A stretch of 62,463 nt of DNA, taken from IMG/VR virus record IMGVR_UViG_3300024999_000106, positions 1 through 62,463 of that record; one strand, 5' to 3'. Position 1 is the stretch's first letter. The number at the start of each line of letters is the position of its first letter. The position numbers were made by a program, and so were the translations under genes. Positions 15,156-22,936 of this stretch are shown here, one piece after another. Source of the DNA: a virus. The notes under the pieces were generated by a model. That model ran no database searches, had not been told where the DNA came from, and worked only from the letters and a program-made list of their open reading frames with translations.

Positions 15156-15656
15156 TTATTCTTTTTTATATTTTCTCCCCTTTAATGGTAAACCAGTAAC
15201 ATGATTCCAGTTAGTGCCATATATAATTCCGATAATTACACCACGACTAACATTATACTGTTTTGCCAATTCCATTTGCGTAATAAGTCCAGAATTATAC
15301 AGTTTAAATATCTCTAGTGCTATTTCTTCTGTAATTATTGCTCTACCATGTTTAGATCCTTTGGCACAATTTTCTCTTAATGCTATTTTAATTTTAGTAG
15401 TTTCTTTTAGATTTAATCCTTTGTGAGATTCTGCAATATTCCTTTTATGTTCCTCTGTAAACTTTCTTCCTAACAAAGATGTCGTTTTTCCAGTTCTGAT
15501 TAACCTTATTTTTTCTATAGTTTCTGGCGTAGGCTTTTTACCTTTATTAGCCCTACTTATCTTTTCTTTGTGTTCGTCAGATATTTTGTAATTATCGCGC
15601 TCTTTTCTAGTTTTAACTATTTTAGCTGCCCATTCTTTAGTATATCTTTTAGACAT
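15156..15656 (-). CDS. NUMOD3/HTH DNA-binding protein, homing-endonuclease remnant
   Basis: Protein of 166 residues built from DNA-binding parts of homing endonucleases without a nuclease. NUMOD3-like repeats occur at about residues 27-42 (SDEHKEKISRANKGKK) and 66-80 (TEEHKRNIAESHKG). The C-terminus (ELAKQYNVSRGVIIGIIYG) is a helix-turn-helix like that in the HNH protein at 41071-41754. No HNH, GIY-YIG or PD-(D/E)xK core is present. It may be a truncated mobile gene or a domesticated binding protein. Confidence 0.75.
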   Translation of the reverse strand: MSKRYTKEWAAKIVKTRKERDNYKISDEHKEKISRANKGKKPTPETIEKIRLIRTGKTTSLLGRKFTEEHKRNIAESHKGLNLKETTKIKIALRENCAKGSKHGRAIITEEIALEIFKLYNSGLITQMELAKQYNVSRGVIIGIIYGTNWNHVTGLPLKGRKYKKE

Positions 15657-15710
15657 TTTTAAAATCTCCTCCTATTTAATTTACTGTTTGTATTATACAA
15701 TAATTAACGC

Positions 15711-15743
15711 AAAAAAGAAAAGATGCTTTTTATTCAGCATCTT
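15711..15743 (-). terminator. Intrinsic terminator over stop codon
   Basis: AAGATGCT (15720-15727) / AGCATCTT (15736-15743), then TTTCTTTTTT on the minus strand; stop codon at 15730 lies within. Confidence 0.75.
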
Positions 15744-16128
15744 CTAACATTTTATTAACTGTATTTTTAAATTCTTGCATATTCCATATTTCTAAAATTT
15801 GATCTATATCTGCTAATGTTTCGCCATCGTGACCAGTTCCAGCGTCCCAACCGGAAAAAACTAATATCACTGCTTCAGGATCTATTGTACCATTATAGAA
15901 TCGAAGTTCTTTTGCTGTGCCAAAACATGATTTACCTTCTAATACTGTGCTACCATCTTCTATGGCTTCTTCTGCACTAGTATAAATCATTCCCCAACTT
16001 TGTGTACCAATTTCTAATGTCGGATCTTGAAAGCGATAGAAGATATTAGAATTATAATTATAGTTCTCAATTTTATCTGGCGTTGGTGTATTATTTACAG
16101 GATAGAGTATAGGGTATTTGTTAGTCAT
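15730..16128 (-). CDS. Hypothetical protein (132 aa)
   Basis: The start at 16128 (MTNKYPILYPVNNTPT) has AGGAGG upstream; the 24 residues of the longer frame are not supported. Strand-rich core with VILVFSGWDAGTGHDGE and an acidic helical C-terminus. I do not recognise it. Confidence 0.65.
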   Translation of the reverse strand: MTNKYPILYPVNNTPTPDKIENYNYNSNIFYRFQDPTLEIGTQSWGMIYTSAEEAIEDGSTVLEGKSCFGTAKELRFYNGTIDPEAVILVFSGWDAGTGHDGETLADIDQILEIWNMQEFKNTVNKMLEDAE

Positions 16129-16243
16129 AATCGACAACCTCCTAAAATAATTGAATATGTAATTACTTATTATAATACAGAAATTTATACGCAATGTCAA
16201 CTAAATATAATAATTTTTATACCCATAAAATGGGCAATTTAAG

Positions 16244-16271
16244 GAAAGAAAAAGGAGCTTATTCAGCTCCT
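16244..16271 (-). terminator. Intrinsic terminator over stop codon
   Basis: AGGAGCT (16253-16259) / AGCTCCT (16265-16271) followed by TTTTTCTTTCC on the minus strand. Confidence 0.75.
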
Positions 16272-16540
16272 ACATCTTTTAACATCCTTATGGCGTTTTC
16301 AAGTTCTCTTATCTCTTTACAGTCAGACTGTATTCTTTCAGGGTTCAAAGGTTTATTGGTTGAACTACTATTTATGGAAATCCTTTTCACTATTGCAAGT
16401 TGTTTTTTGAGTTTTTTAGAAATATCTTTTAGTTCATTGTCTGATATGTGAAGTTCTAAAAGTTGATCGGCGTCCAGGATATTTTCATAAGTTTTTGCAA
16501 CCTCTAAAATTTGTTCAATCGACTCGGTAATAATTAACAT
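16259..16540 (-). CDS. Hypothetical helical protein (93 aa)
   Basis: The ATG at 16540 (MLIITESIEQILEVAK) follows AAAGGGG. Almost entirely helical with heptad-like leucines; likely a small coiled-coil bundle. No domain recognised. Confidence 0.65.
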   Translation of the reverse strand: MLIITESIEQILEVAKTYENILDADQLLELHISDNELKDISKKLKKQLAIVKRISINSSSTNKPLNPERIQSDCKEIRELENAIRMLKDVGAE

Positions 16541-16734
16541 ATGTATTTCCCCTTTCAAAATTGAACTCTTTACACTCTTAATTATATAGAGTTTTAATCA
16601 TATTACAAGTGGTTTAATAAAATTATTTTACCTTTATACATGCCACATAAAACAAGGGATTGATAGTGGGATAGAGGATTATATCCGATTTGATTTATAA
16701 GGGCTTATATGCCCTCGTAGAAGGTCTGAGGGCA

Positions 16735-16762
16735 TAAAAAAGAGAACCTTTGCAAGTTCTCT
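16735..16762 (-). terminator. Intrinsic terminator over stop codon
   Basis: AGAGAAC (16741-16747) / GTTCTCT (16756-16762) then TTTTTTATG on the minus strand; overlaps the stop of the 135-residue gene. Confidence 0.75.
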
Positions 16763-17168
16763 ACATCATGATTATTTCATTCTCTAAGTTGTTTGCTATG
16801 AGATATTTTTCTAGTTCTGCTGCCCAACTAAATAATTTTTTAAGTATTTCGTCGGAATAGTTGTTTTCTGATTTTAACTTTCTAGCTACCTCTTGATAAT
16901 CCCATATTTTCTTTTGATGTTTCATCGCTTGTTTTCCTGCTTGTTTGCATTTTTCAATAATTCTGAGGTTTATCCCTAGACTTAATTTAGGATTATCTTT
17001 CCATAGTTTATTTTCTAAAGTTTTGAAAGATTTTAGGTCTTTGTCTTTGTAAGATCCTTCATTGTATTTAAAGTTATAACGTGCTATTCGCTCAACTTCG
17101 AATTCTGATTTTACCATGTAAATATCTAGTGTATAGCCGTCTGATAGGATTTCCTCTCGTATGTACAT
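16761..17168 (-). CDS. Hypothetical protein (135 aa)
   Basis: First gene of the leftward side after the divergent region. Starts MYIREEILSDGYTLDIY after AAGGAG. Basic middle (KCKQAGKQAMKHQKKIW) and a helical C-terminus (LKKLFSWAAELEKYL). Function not recognised. Transcribed from promoter 17206-17233. Confidence 0.65.
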   Translation of the reverse strand: MYIREEILSDGYTLDIYMVKSEFEVERIARYNFKYNEGSYKDKDLKSFKTLENKLWKDNPKLSLGINLRIIEKCKQAGKQAMKHQKKIWDYQEVARKLKSENNYSDEILKKLFSWAAELEKYLIANNLENEIIMM

Positions 17169-17205
17169 AATTTATTCACTCCTTGTATTTAGTTTTCTAC
17201 TCTTT

Positions 17206-17233
17206 ATTATAATGATTTACTGGAGGATTGCAA
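17206..17233 (-). promoter_or_regulatory. Leftward promoter at divergent region
   Basis: Minus-strand TTGCAA (17228-17233), 16-nt spacer, TATAAT (17206-17211). The -35 TTGCA word recurs in rightward promoters at 27986, 28346 and 42744. Confidence 0.65.
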
Positions 17234-19399
17234 GATATTTTATATTTTATATTGTGTTTGTGTTGATAATGGTATAGTGATTTTATTATGATAAACTGTA
17301 TTAGTATAGATGTGATTTATTAGCGTTTGTTTATAATCTGTATTACTACAGCAAATTGTATGCCAATGTAAAAATTGATTAGATTTGATGTATAAGTGTA
17401 AATATAAAATTATTGTTTGAGACGCGCAGAAAGTGCCTTTTAAGACGTTTGAGGTTTGGAGTGTTATATTAGTATGTAAAACTTTATTTTAAGGTTTATA
17501 CTAAAATTTTTCTACACGTTGTCGGGTGTGTCGTGATTTAGGTGTTTTGGTATGGGATTTGATTAGAATTGTTTTAATTTGTTTGGCTTATAGTGTAGTA
17601 AATTAATTGGGTATAATTAGATTTATATCTTATGTAATTAGTATGATATAAATAAGATTAATGTATAGTTATTTAGTATGGATTAAAATGATTTAATGCT
17701 TAGTAGTTTAGTTTAGTTTAGTATAAATTTATTTATAGAAGAGTATATTAGTGTGGATTAATGTAGAGTATAATTGTATGATATAAAATTTAATATGGTT
17801 ATTATGATCATGTAATGTGATTAATTTGATGGTATCTGTGGGATATGGCATGGTGGCAGTATATAATTGTTGTAAGTATGTTTTATGTAGTTAGTATCTT
17901 TTATATATTAGATATACATTTGTATACTGTAAGTATTGTAGCGCGTATTGTTAGATTATGAGTGTAACATTGTTACGTTTAATGTTTACAGCGTCAACAT
18001 TAGTAAGTGTTCAATAATTCCGGCCATGTTATAGATTCCGACTATTTTGGACGTTATAACGCACAATAGTATCAAGGTCCAATAATTTACTCATTAACTC
18101 CATTTAACTCCATTTTAACCCAATCAAATCAATTCGACAAATCATTACCGACTGCAGCCGATACAATCCCAGGACATTATCCGATCATAATTACCTGCCT
18201 CATATTTGCCCTTCTAAGTTCCTCAAAATCATTCCGAGTATAAAAGTAAGGCCCAATTCTTCTTCAATGTGACACAAGTGGATACTGTAACATTCAGTAA
18301 ATAGTAAAAACCCTTGGATAATGCGGGTTGTAGGGTTCGGCAGTTAATCGGCCCATGATGTTTTCAGTTGTTCATAAGCAAAGCTAATAGACAAAACATG
18401 TGCTAATGTTAGCTTTCAAAAACCATGCCAACTTTAGCATAGGTGGGGCATAGATTACAAATTATGTTCCGACATGATTCGACATTATGTGCAGAGTACA
18501 TGAAGGCTTAGACCAATTTTACTCCGATAATCGATCACACTTTAACAAATTTGTCAATAGTAAATATAAAAATTATTTAAAATATTTTTATTCTCTTAAA
18601 TTTTCATCCTCTTAAAAATCTCTAATTTCCCTTTCGTTCTAACATCGCAAAAACATAATCATCACAACAATTTCCAACATAATAAATCCACATTCAAAAT
18701 CACAAAACTTCATAAAAGTCAATCAATTTTACAAATAAATCTCATAAAATAATATAAAATCTTAACAAATCTCTCACGATTAAAACAACCAATAATTCCT
18801 ACTATAATAATGTTTTTCTGGCATATCCAATTACCATAAATCAATCATAAATTACATCTCAAAATAACCCTCCATATTAAAATCAAAATCTAATTATCAT
18901 AAAATTAATAAATTCCATCGAACAAAAATATCATACACAAATTCATAATTATTCACTCAAACAAATCACAAATATCCCATCAATATAATCCAATAAACAA
19001 CTTCTAAACCCTTGATCCTACAGCATTTTCAACCCATCATAATATTCCTTCTACTATATGTTTACATTATAAATCGAATCAATTATCTCTCATATACGAC
19101 ACTCTAAAAAAATTGGTGAAAATATTTTTCCTAATCAAAATAAATTTAAAATCTAAAAATAATCCATCTCAAATCATTCATAAAAATTTACCACAACCCA
19201 AAAAATCTAATAATCCCTATACCCTTACTCTCACAACCATTACAGCAAATCACTCGGACAAAGTGCTATACTAATAATACTTCATCCGTACAAATCTCTG
19301 TAATACTACTCTAACAATACATTCAAGGATTTATAAAATAATTCCTTTGGTAAAAATTCCTGTATAATAAAATTTATTAAATACTAAAATAAATTTTTA
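17234..19399. other. 2.2-kb gene-free divergent region with extreme strand skew; candidate origin or control region
   Basis: No open frame with a binding site on either strand. By hand count the plus strand has 131 G and 31 C over 17281-17940, and 19 G and 150 C over 18601-19260. Between these lies a more even segment (about 17950-18540) with a 13-nt palindrome GTAACA-T-TGTTAC (17964-17976), about ten CCGA words, and a copy of the dispersed motif (TGCCCTTCTAAG, 18207-18218). A TTTAG tandem run lies near 17704-17722. Another motif copy (GCCTTTTAAGACGTTT) is at 17435-17450. The divergent genes read outward from it. Confidence 0.7.
17964..17976. repeat. 13-nt perfect palindrome at skew switch
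   Basis: GTAACA-T-TGTTAC sits where plus-strand G excess ends. It could be an initiator or regulator site; nothing else identifies it. Confidence 0.5.
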
Positions 19400-19428
19400 T
19401 TGACATCAACAATGTATAATGATATTAT
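19400..19428 (+). promoter_or_regulatory. Rightward early promoter
   Basis: TTGACA (19400-19405), 17-nt spacer, TATTAT (19423-19428). It is the first promoter of the rightward genes and drives the MazG / radical SAM / SerRS-like cassette through a roughly 280-nt leader. Confidence 0.75.
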
Positions 19429-19560
19429 ATTCACAGGTACAAATCTGAACAAAATAAGTATCTAGAAAGGAGCAATCCCTAAATCATTCAATATCCACAA
19501 AACAACTATAAATTTCAATTACATTCTCAATAATATATTCTGTACATATTCATTCCATAA

Positions 19561-19683
19561 AGACAAAACATATCTACTGAAATTTATCATGTAGAATCTG
19601 GTCATGGAATAGATCAAGCAAGATTAGCAGTAAAGAGTGAGATGGAAAAGTATCTTGAGTATTTGATATCAGCAAACATATAA
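19561..19683 (+). pseudogene. Possible gene remnant in early leader
   Basis: Forty open codons between two TAA stops with protein-like content (YHVESGHGIDQARLAVKSEM) but no ATG, GTG or TTG start near its beginning. The leader also holds two copies of ATCTAGAAAGGAG (about 19461 and 19701), one before this segment and one before the next gene, as if a start segment had been duplicated. Could instead be chance coding-like leader sequence. Confidence 0.3.
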
Positions 19684-19717
19684 ATAAAAATTAATAATAT
19701 CTAGAAAGGAGTTAATC

Positions 19718-19969
19718 ATGAAATTCCACAAAGCAATAATACAAAAAGGAATCTATGGCGAATTATCAAAAATTAAAGAAGAACTAGATGAAGCATACGA
19801 TGCAGAGTCTCAAAACCAAGACTTAATGCTATTAATAGAATTATCAGATATTATTGGTGCAGTAGAGGGAGTATCTAAGAAATACGGTTTTACATTAGAA
19901 CAATTAATGGTATTTGCAAGACTTAGAAGTTTGGTTGCAATAGAAGAAATGAAAGTTGAGGAGAATTAA
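19718..19969 (+). CDS. MazG-like NTP pyrophosphohydrolase-fold protein
   Basis: Protein of 83 residues. KEELDEAYDAE and ELSDIIGAVEG give the ExxE / ExxD acidic arrangement of the all-alpha NTP pyrophosphohydrolase (MazG) fold that binds magnesium. Family members hydrolyse non-canonical or modified nucleoside triphosphates. AAAGGAG precedes the ATG. Its stop overlaps the leader of the radical SAM gene, and phages often place such proteins beside base-modification enzymes. Substrate is unknown; it could also be a house-cleaning enzyme unrelated to its neighbours. Confidence 0.65.
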   Translation: MKFHKAIIQKGIYGELSKIKEELDEAYDAESQNQDLMLLIELSDIIGAVEGVSKKYGFTLEQLMVFARLRSLVAIEEMKVEEN

Positions 19970-19970
19970 A

Positions 19971-20753
19971 GTGGAATACAAAGACTTTATCATAATATTA
20001 TCATCTTATAAATGTAATAAGGATTGCCCATATTGTATAGCTAAAATAGAAAAATTACCTGAAGTCAATGAAGATTTGATTAAATTTAAAATTCAAATTG
20101 ATAAACTCATTCAAAATAAAGCAAAGTTCAAATACTTTGTATTAAGTGGAAATGGTGAACCATCCTACTATACATATGAATTCCTAAAAGAAATTATATC
20201 AATCGTGACTAATTCAGGAATATTTGAAGATTATAGAATCCAAACATCAGGTAATCTATTTCACAATGATAAATTATTTGACCTATTCCAAGATTGGCTT
20301 ATAGAAATTACAAGAGTAAGTCAATCATATGAAGTTGATAGTTCTGTTTTACACTATAAAAATGATTATATTTTAACTCAAAATTTCTATAATGCAAGAA
20401 TTAGATTGAATTATGTGTTGCTTAGAAATTTATCTTCTAATATTAATCGCGATATTAAGAAATATTTAATTCAATATAGAAATATTGAAACTATTGCTTT
20501 AAAAATATTAGATACACAAGAAACCCAAGATGATAAATATACTAAGTGGATATCTGAAAATGGGTTAACATATAATGATGTTGACACAACCAGATTTGTT
20601 TTAGATACAAGTTTTGATTATTTAGGATATGAATTTAATAATCATATCTGGAATCACAATGGAAAACAAATTTCAATGTTTAGTAACAAAAACTACAACA
20701 AAGATAAGACAATTCATAACTTAGTATGGTATGGAGATAAATTAATCTACTAA
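19971..20753 (+). CDS. Radical SAM enzyme
   Basis: Protein of 260 residues starting at GTG 19971, 2 nt after the previous stop, with GAGGAG upstream; the longer TTG frame is unlikely. The CxxxCxxC cluster ligands are Cys15, Cys19 and Cys22 (CNKDCPYC), and GNGEP at 60-64 is the SAM-contacting loop. There are no later cysteines, so no auxiliary SPASM cluster. It would generate a 5'-deoxyadenosyl radical from one 4Fe-4S cluster. It is not a recognisable QueE: the CxxxCxxC is followed by IAK rather than the usual DT. Tight linkage to MazG-like and SerRS-like genes suggests one pathway. Confidence 0.8.
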   Translation: MEYKDFIIILSSYKCNKDCPYCIAKIEKLPEVNEDLIKFKIQIDKLIQNKAKFKYFVLSGNGEPSYYTYEFLKEIISIVTNSGIFEDYRIQTSGNLFHNDKLFDLFQDWLIEITRVSQSYEVDSSVLHYKNDYILTQNFYNARIRLNYVLLRNLSSNINRDIKKYLIQYRNIETIALKILDTQETQDDKYTKWISENGLTYNDVDTTRFVLDTSFDYLGYEFNNHIWNHNGKQISMFSNKNYNKDKTIHNLVWYGDKLIY

Positions 20754-20772
20754 AAGAAAGGAAGAATATAAA

Positions 20773-21444
20773 ATGAAATATAAAGTAGAAAGTGGTGTCT
20801 ATAATTTAGGATTTGAATTATCTCTATTAGAAAAGAAACTATTTATAGAATTTGAAGATATGTTAGATGGTAAGGGGTTTAGATATTTATCCATCCCAAG
20901 TTTGACAAGATGGAATAATTTTGAAAGACAAAGTATTGAAGATATTTTTAAATCTCTTTCTGTAGATCATATACATAATTTATCAGGTTCGGCAGAGCAA
21001 GGAATATTACAATATTTTTCAGATTCTATTGTTGAACTACAACTTATTTATTCTAAAAACCAATGTTTTAGACATGAGAATTATGGTTATGAAGGATTAA
21101 AGAGATGCAAAGAATTTGTTAAACTTGAACAATTTTGTTTTTGTAATGATTATGATTGGAAAGAAAATTTTGATTTATTGCTTACTAATGCAACATCTTT
21201 TCTTAATAAATATAATATTGAATTTAGAGTTGTAGATGTTAGCAAATTAGATTTAGGATATCACATTAAGAAATATGATATAGAAGTAAAAACAAAACAA
21301 TATGGTTGGATGGAGACTCATAGTTGTACTTATTTTGGTGAAGAACAAAGTAAAAGATTTGGGATTACAGGAGCAACCCATACTATATCAAACACTGGTA
21401 TTGCGTCTCCTAGAATATTGATACCATTTATTGAGATGATGTAA
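20773..21444 (+). CDS. Seryl-tRNA-synthetase-like class II protein lacking tRNA arm
   Basis: Protein of 223 residues resembling only the catalytic core of seryl-tRNA synthetase. SGSAEQ (71-76) corresponds to the serine-binding TAE loop. FRHENYGYEGLKR (99-111) is motif 2 with the ATP-binding arginine and glutamate. KKYDIEV (166-172) and HSCTYF (183-188) match the KYD-E and SC segments. HTISNTGIASPR (203-214) is motif 3. The usual N-terminal coiled coil that grips tRNA is absent and the family norm is about 425 residues. Short SerRS homologues are known to charge carrier proteins with amino acids, so a non-tRNA acceptor is plausible here. Starts after AAAGGA. Confidence 0.8.
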   Translation: MKYKVESGVYNLGFELSLLEKKLFIEFEDMLDGKGFRYLSIPSLTRWNNFERQSIEDIFKSLSVDHIHNLSGSAEQGILQYFSDSIVELQLIYSKNQCFRHENYGYEGLKRCKEFVKLEQFCFCNDYDWKENFDLLLTNATSFLNKYNIEFRVVDVSKLDLGYHIKKYDIEVKTKQYGWMETHSCTYFGEEQSKRFGITGATHTISNTGIASPRILIPFIEMM

Positions 21445-21490
21445 GTAGTAAATATATTTAAATTTATGTAAATATATAAATAAAAATATG

Positions 21491-21519
21491 TTGACATAAT
21501 TATTTTTGTATGGTATACT
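21491..21519 (+). promoter_or_regulatory. Promoter
   Basis: TTGACA (21491-21496), 17-nt spacer, TATACT (21514-21519). Drives the small peptide and the GIY-YIG/KilAC gene. Confidence 0.75.
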
Positions 21520-21573
21520 TATTAAGTGAGGGATAAATATCAAATAAATTCAGAAAGGAGGGAGATTGTATTG

Positions 21574-21648
21574 ATGATACAAATTATTCTATTGCATATA
21601 TTCCTATTACAATTACAAATTAATATTGTTGCTAGTGGTTTTACATAA
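21574..21648 (+). CDS. Small hydrophobic peptide (24 aa)
   Basis: MIQIILLHIFLLQLQINIV... is hydrophobic throughout and long enough for one membrane helix. AAAGGAGGGAGA precedes it and a good promoter lies 55 nt upstream. It resembles membrane-active peptides or a leader peptide for the gene behind it. No family assigned. Confidence 0.45.
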   Translation: MIQIILLHIFLLQLQINIVASGFT

Positions 21649-21710
21649 GTATAAAAATAAAATATTCCTAATAAAAATAAAATAATAATTGATAGAGGAG
21701 AGAAGATTAA

Positions 21711-22400
21711 ATGACAATAGGAATATATGGAATCACAAACAAGGAAAACAATCTAATCTATATTGGTGAAAGTAATAACATAGAAAGACGTTGGGAAGAG
21801 CATGTAGATGATCTAAACAATAATTCTCATTGTAACTATAAACTTCAAACAGCATGGAATACATATGGTAAAGATAATTTTACTTTTGAGATATTAGAAG
21901 AAATACAAAAAATAGACAATAACCATTATAAAACAATTATGCAATTAATATATCTAGAAGGAAAATACATAGATCAATATGACTCAATTAATAAAGGATA
22001 TAATATTGAGAATACTATAGAGGAAGTCCTTAGTGGTAGGAAGATAATTACTAGCGGAAGTATTGATAGAAAATATTTAGCAAGATTAATAAATAATAAT
22101 GGTTTAAATGCTAAAGTAAATAAGTTCCCAAGTCTTACTAATACATATTCAGAATTAAAAAAGGAGGGCTATGTATTAAAATCTCCCACTCAAGAACTAT
22201 TGTTGAAAGGGGTAATAAAAGAATACAACGATAAATATTATATAAAAGAAGAACTTATAGAAGATGGATATTTTATAAATGGAAAGAGTAGGCCTAAAGA
22301 TAAATTTAAATATTACGTTTTTGTAACAACTAAAGGAAAGCAATTTATTATTGATACACTAGAATTAAAAAATAATAAAATTAAACAAAAAACAAATTGA
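21711..22400 (+). CDS. GIY-YIG nuclease fused to KilAC-like domain
   Basis: Residues 1-85 form a GIY-YIG domain: GIY at 4-6, YIG at 17-19, ERRWEEH at 25-31 with the catalytic arginine. After a helical linker, residues about 138-222 match the KilAC pattern of phage antirepressors: a helical pair, SPTQELLLKGVIKEYND, then VFVTTKGKQFIIDTL. KilAC domains bind DNA or partner repressors. The combination suggests a homing or regulatory nuclease that binds near its own gene. The repeats just downstream (22401-22690) are a possible target. Confidence 0.75.
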   Translation: MTIGIYGITNKENNLIYIGESNNIERRWEEHVDDLNNNSHCNYKLQTAWNTYGKDNFTFEILEEIQKIDNNHYKTIMQLIYLEGKYIDQYDSINKGYNIENTIEEVLSGRKIITSGSIDRKYLARLINNNGLNAKVNKFPSLTNTYSELKKEGYVLKSPTQELLLKGVIKEYNDKYYIKEELIEDGYFINGKSRPKDKFKYYVFVTTKGKQFIIDTLELKNNKIKQKTN

Positions 22401-22690
22401 TTTTGCGTTAGCAAATCTATAGAACTCTATATAATCTTTTACTCTATATTCTTCTTTTACTCTTTATACTTATATAACTCTATATTCTATGTGATGTAGC
22501 TACTAAAAAGCGTTTACTTTCTAAAAGTGCTCACACAGTTTTGCGTACAAATGCAGAGAGTGCTCACACAGAAAAGCGTTTACTTTCTAAAATACTATGA
22601 ATTTGAACGCAAATGTGTGTGGGCATAACTTTAGAATTTGTACTCAAAATAGGGGGTATATTCTAGAATTTTAACGCAAAATTGTATACA
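22401..22690. repeat. Iteron-like direct repeats before the replication initiator
   Basis: AAAAGCGTTTACTTTCTAAAA occurs at 22506-22526 and 22572-22592. AGTGCTCACACAG occurs at 22526-22538 and 22559-22571. TTTTGCGT is at 22401 and 22539, and the inverse AACGCAAA at 22606 and 22673. No frame with a binding site occurs here. The set lies between the GIY-YIG/KilAC gene and the initiator-like gene, where an origin or autoregulatory site would be expected. Confidence 0.7.
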
Positions 22691-22728
22691 CATTACATAG
22701 CATTAATAAAAAGGTGGTTGATTTTGAA

Positions 22729-22902
22729 ATGAAATTTGATAAAGAATATGCAACTCAATGGAGTGTAGAGGTAGATTACTTATCTACCAAAGGAATAAAA
22801 CCTGTATTTATAAAAAGAGATAATGCAATAAGAACTTACAAATTTACAAAAACAAAAGAATTGTTTAATGCTTTGACTGAATTCTATAATGGTCTAAAAT
22901 AA
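22729..22902 (+). CDS. Hypothetical protein (57 aa)
   Basis: ATG at 22729 (MKFDKEYATQWSVEV) with AAAGGTGG upstream; a GTG 5 codons earlier lies inside that site. Pattern of strand-strand-helix, and the content (WSVEVDYL, YKFTKTKELFNAL) resembles small proteins of phage replication regions. Unknown function. Confidence 0.6.
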   Translation: MKFDKEYATQWSVEVDYLSTKGIKPVFIKRDNAIRTYKFTKTKELFNALTEFYNGLK

Positions 22903-22936
22903 AATAATAAATATGATTGAGGAGATTGATTAAATT

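Noticed and set aside
18300-18480. tRNA gene in the divergent region
   Set aside because: AACCC/GGGTT and GCTAA/TTAGC stems appear, but no cloverleaf with a T-loop GTTCRANTC could be built.
19971-20753. QueE (7-carboxy-7-deazaguanine synthase)
   Set aside because: The text after the CxxxCxxC motif and the overall sequence do not match QueE, and no QueC, QueD or FolE gene is nearby.
22401-22690. CRISPR array
   Set aside because: Only two copies of each repeat, unequal spacing and no spacer-like regular lengths.
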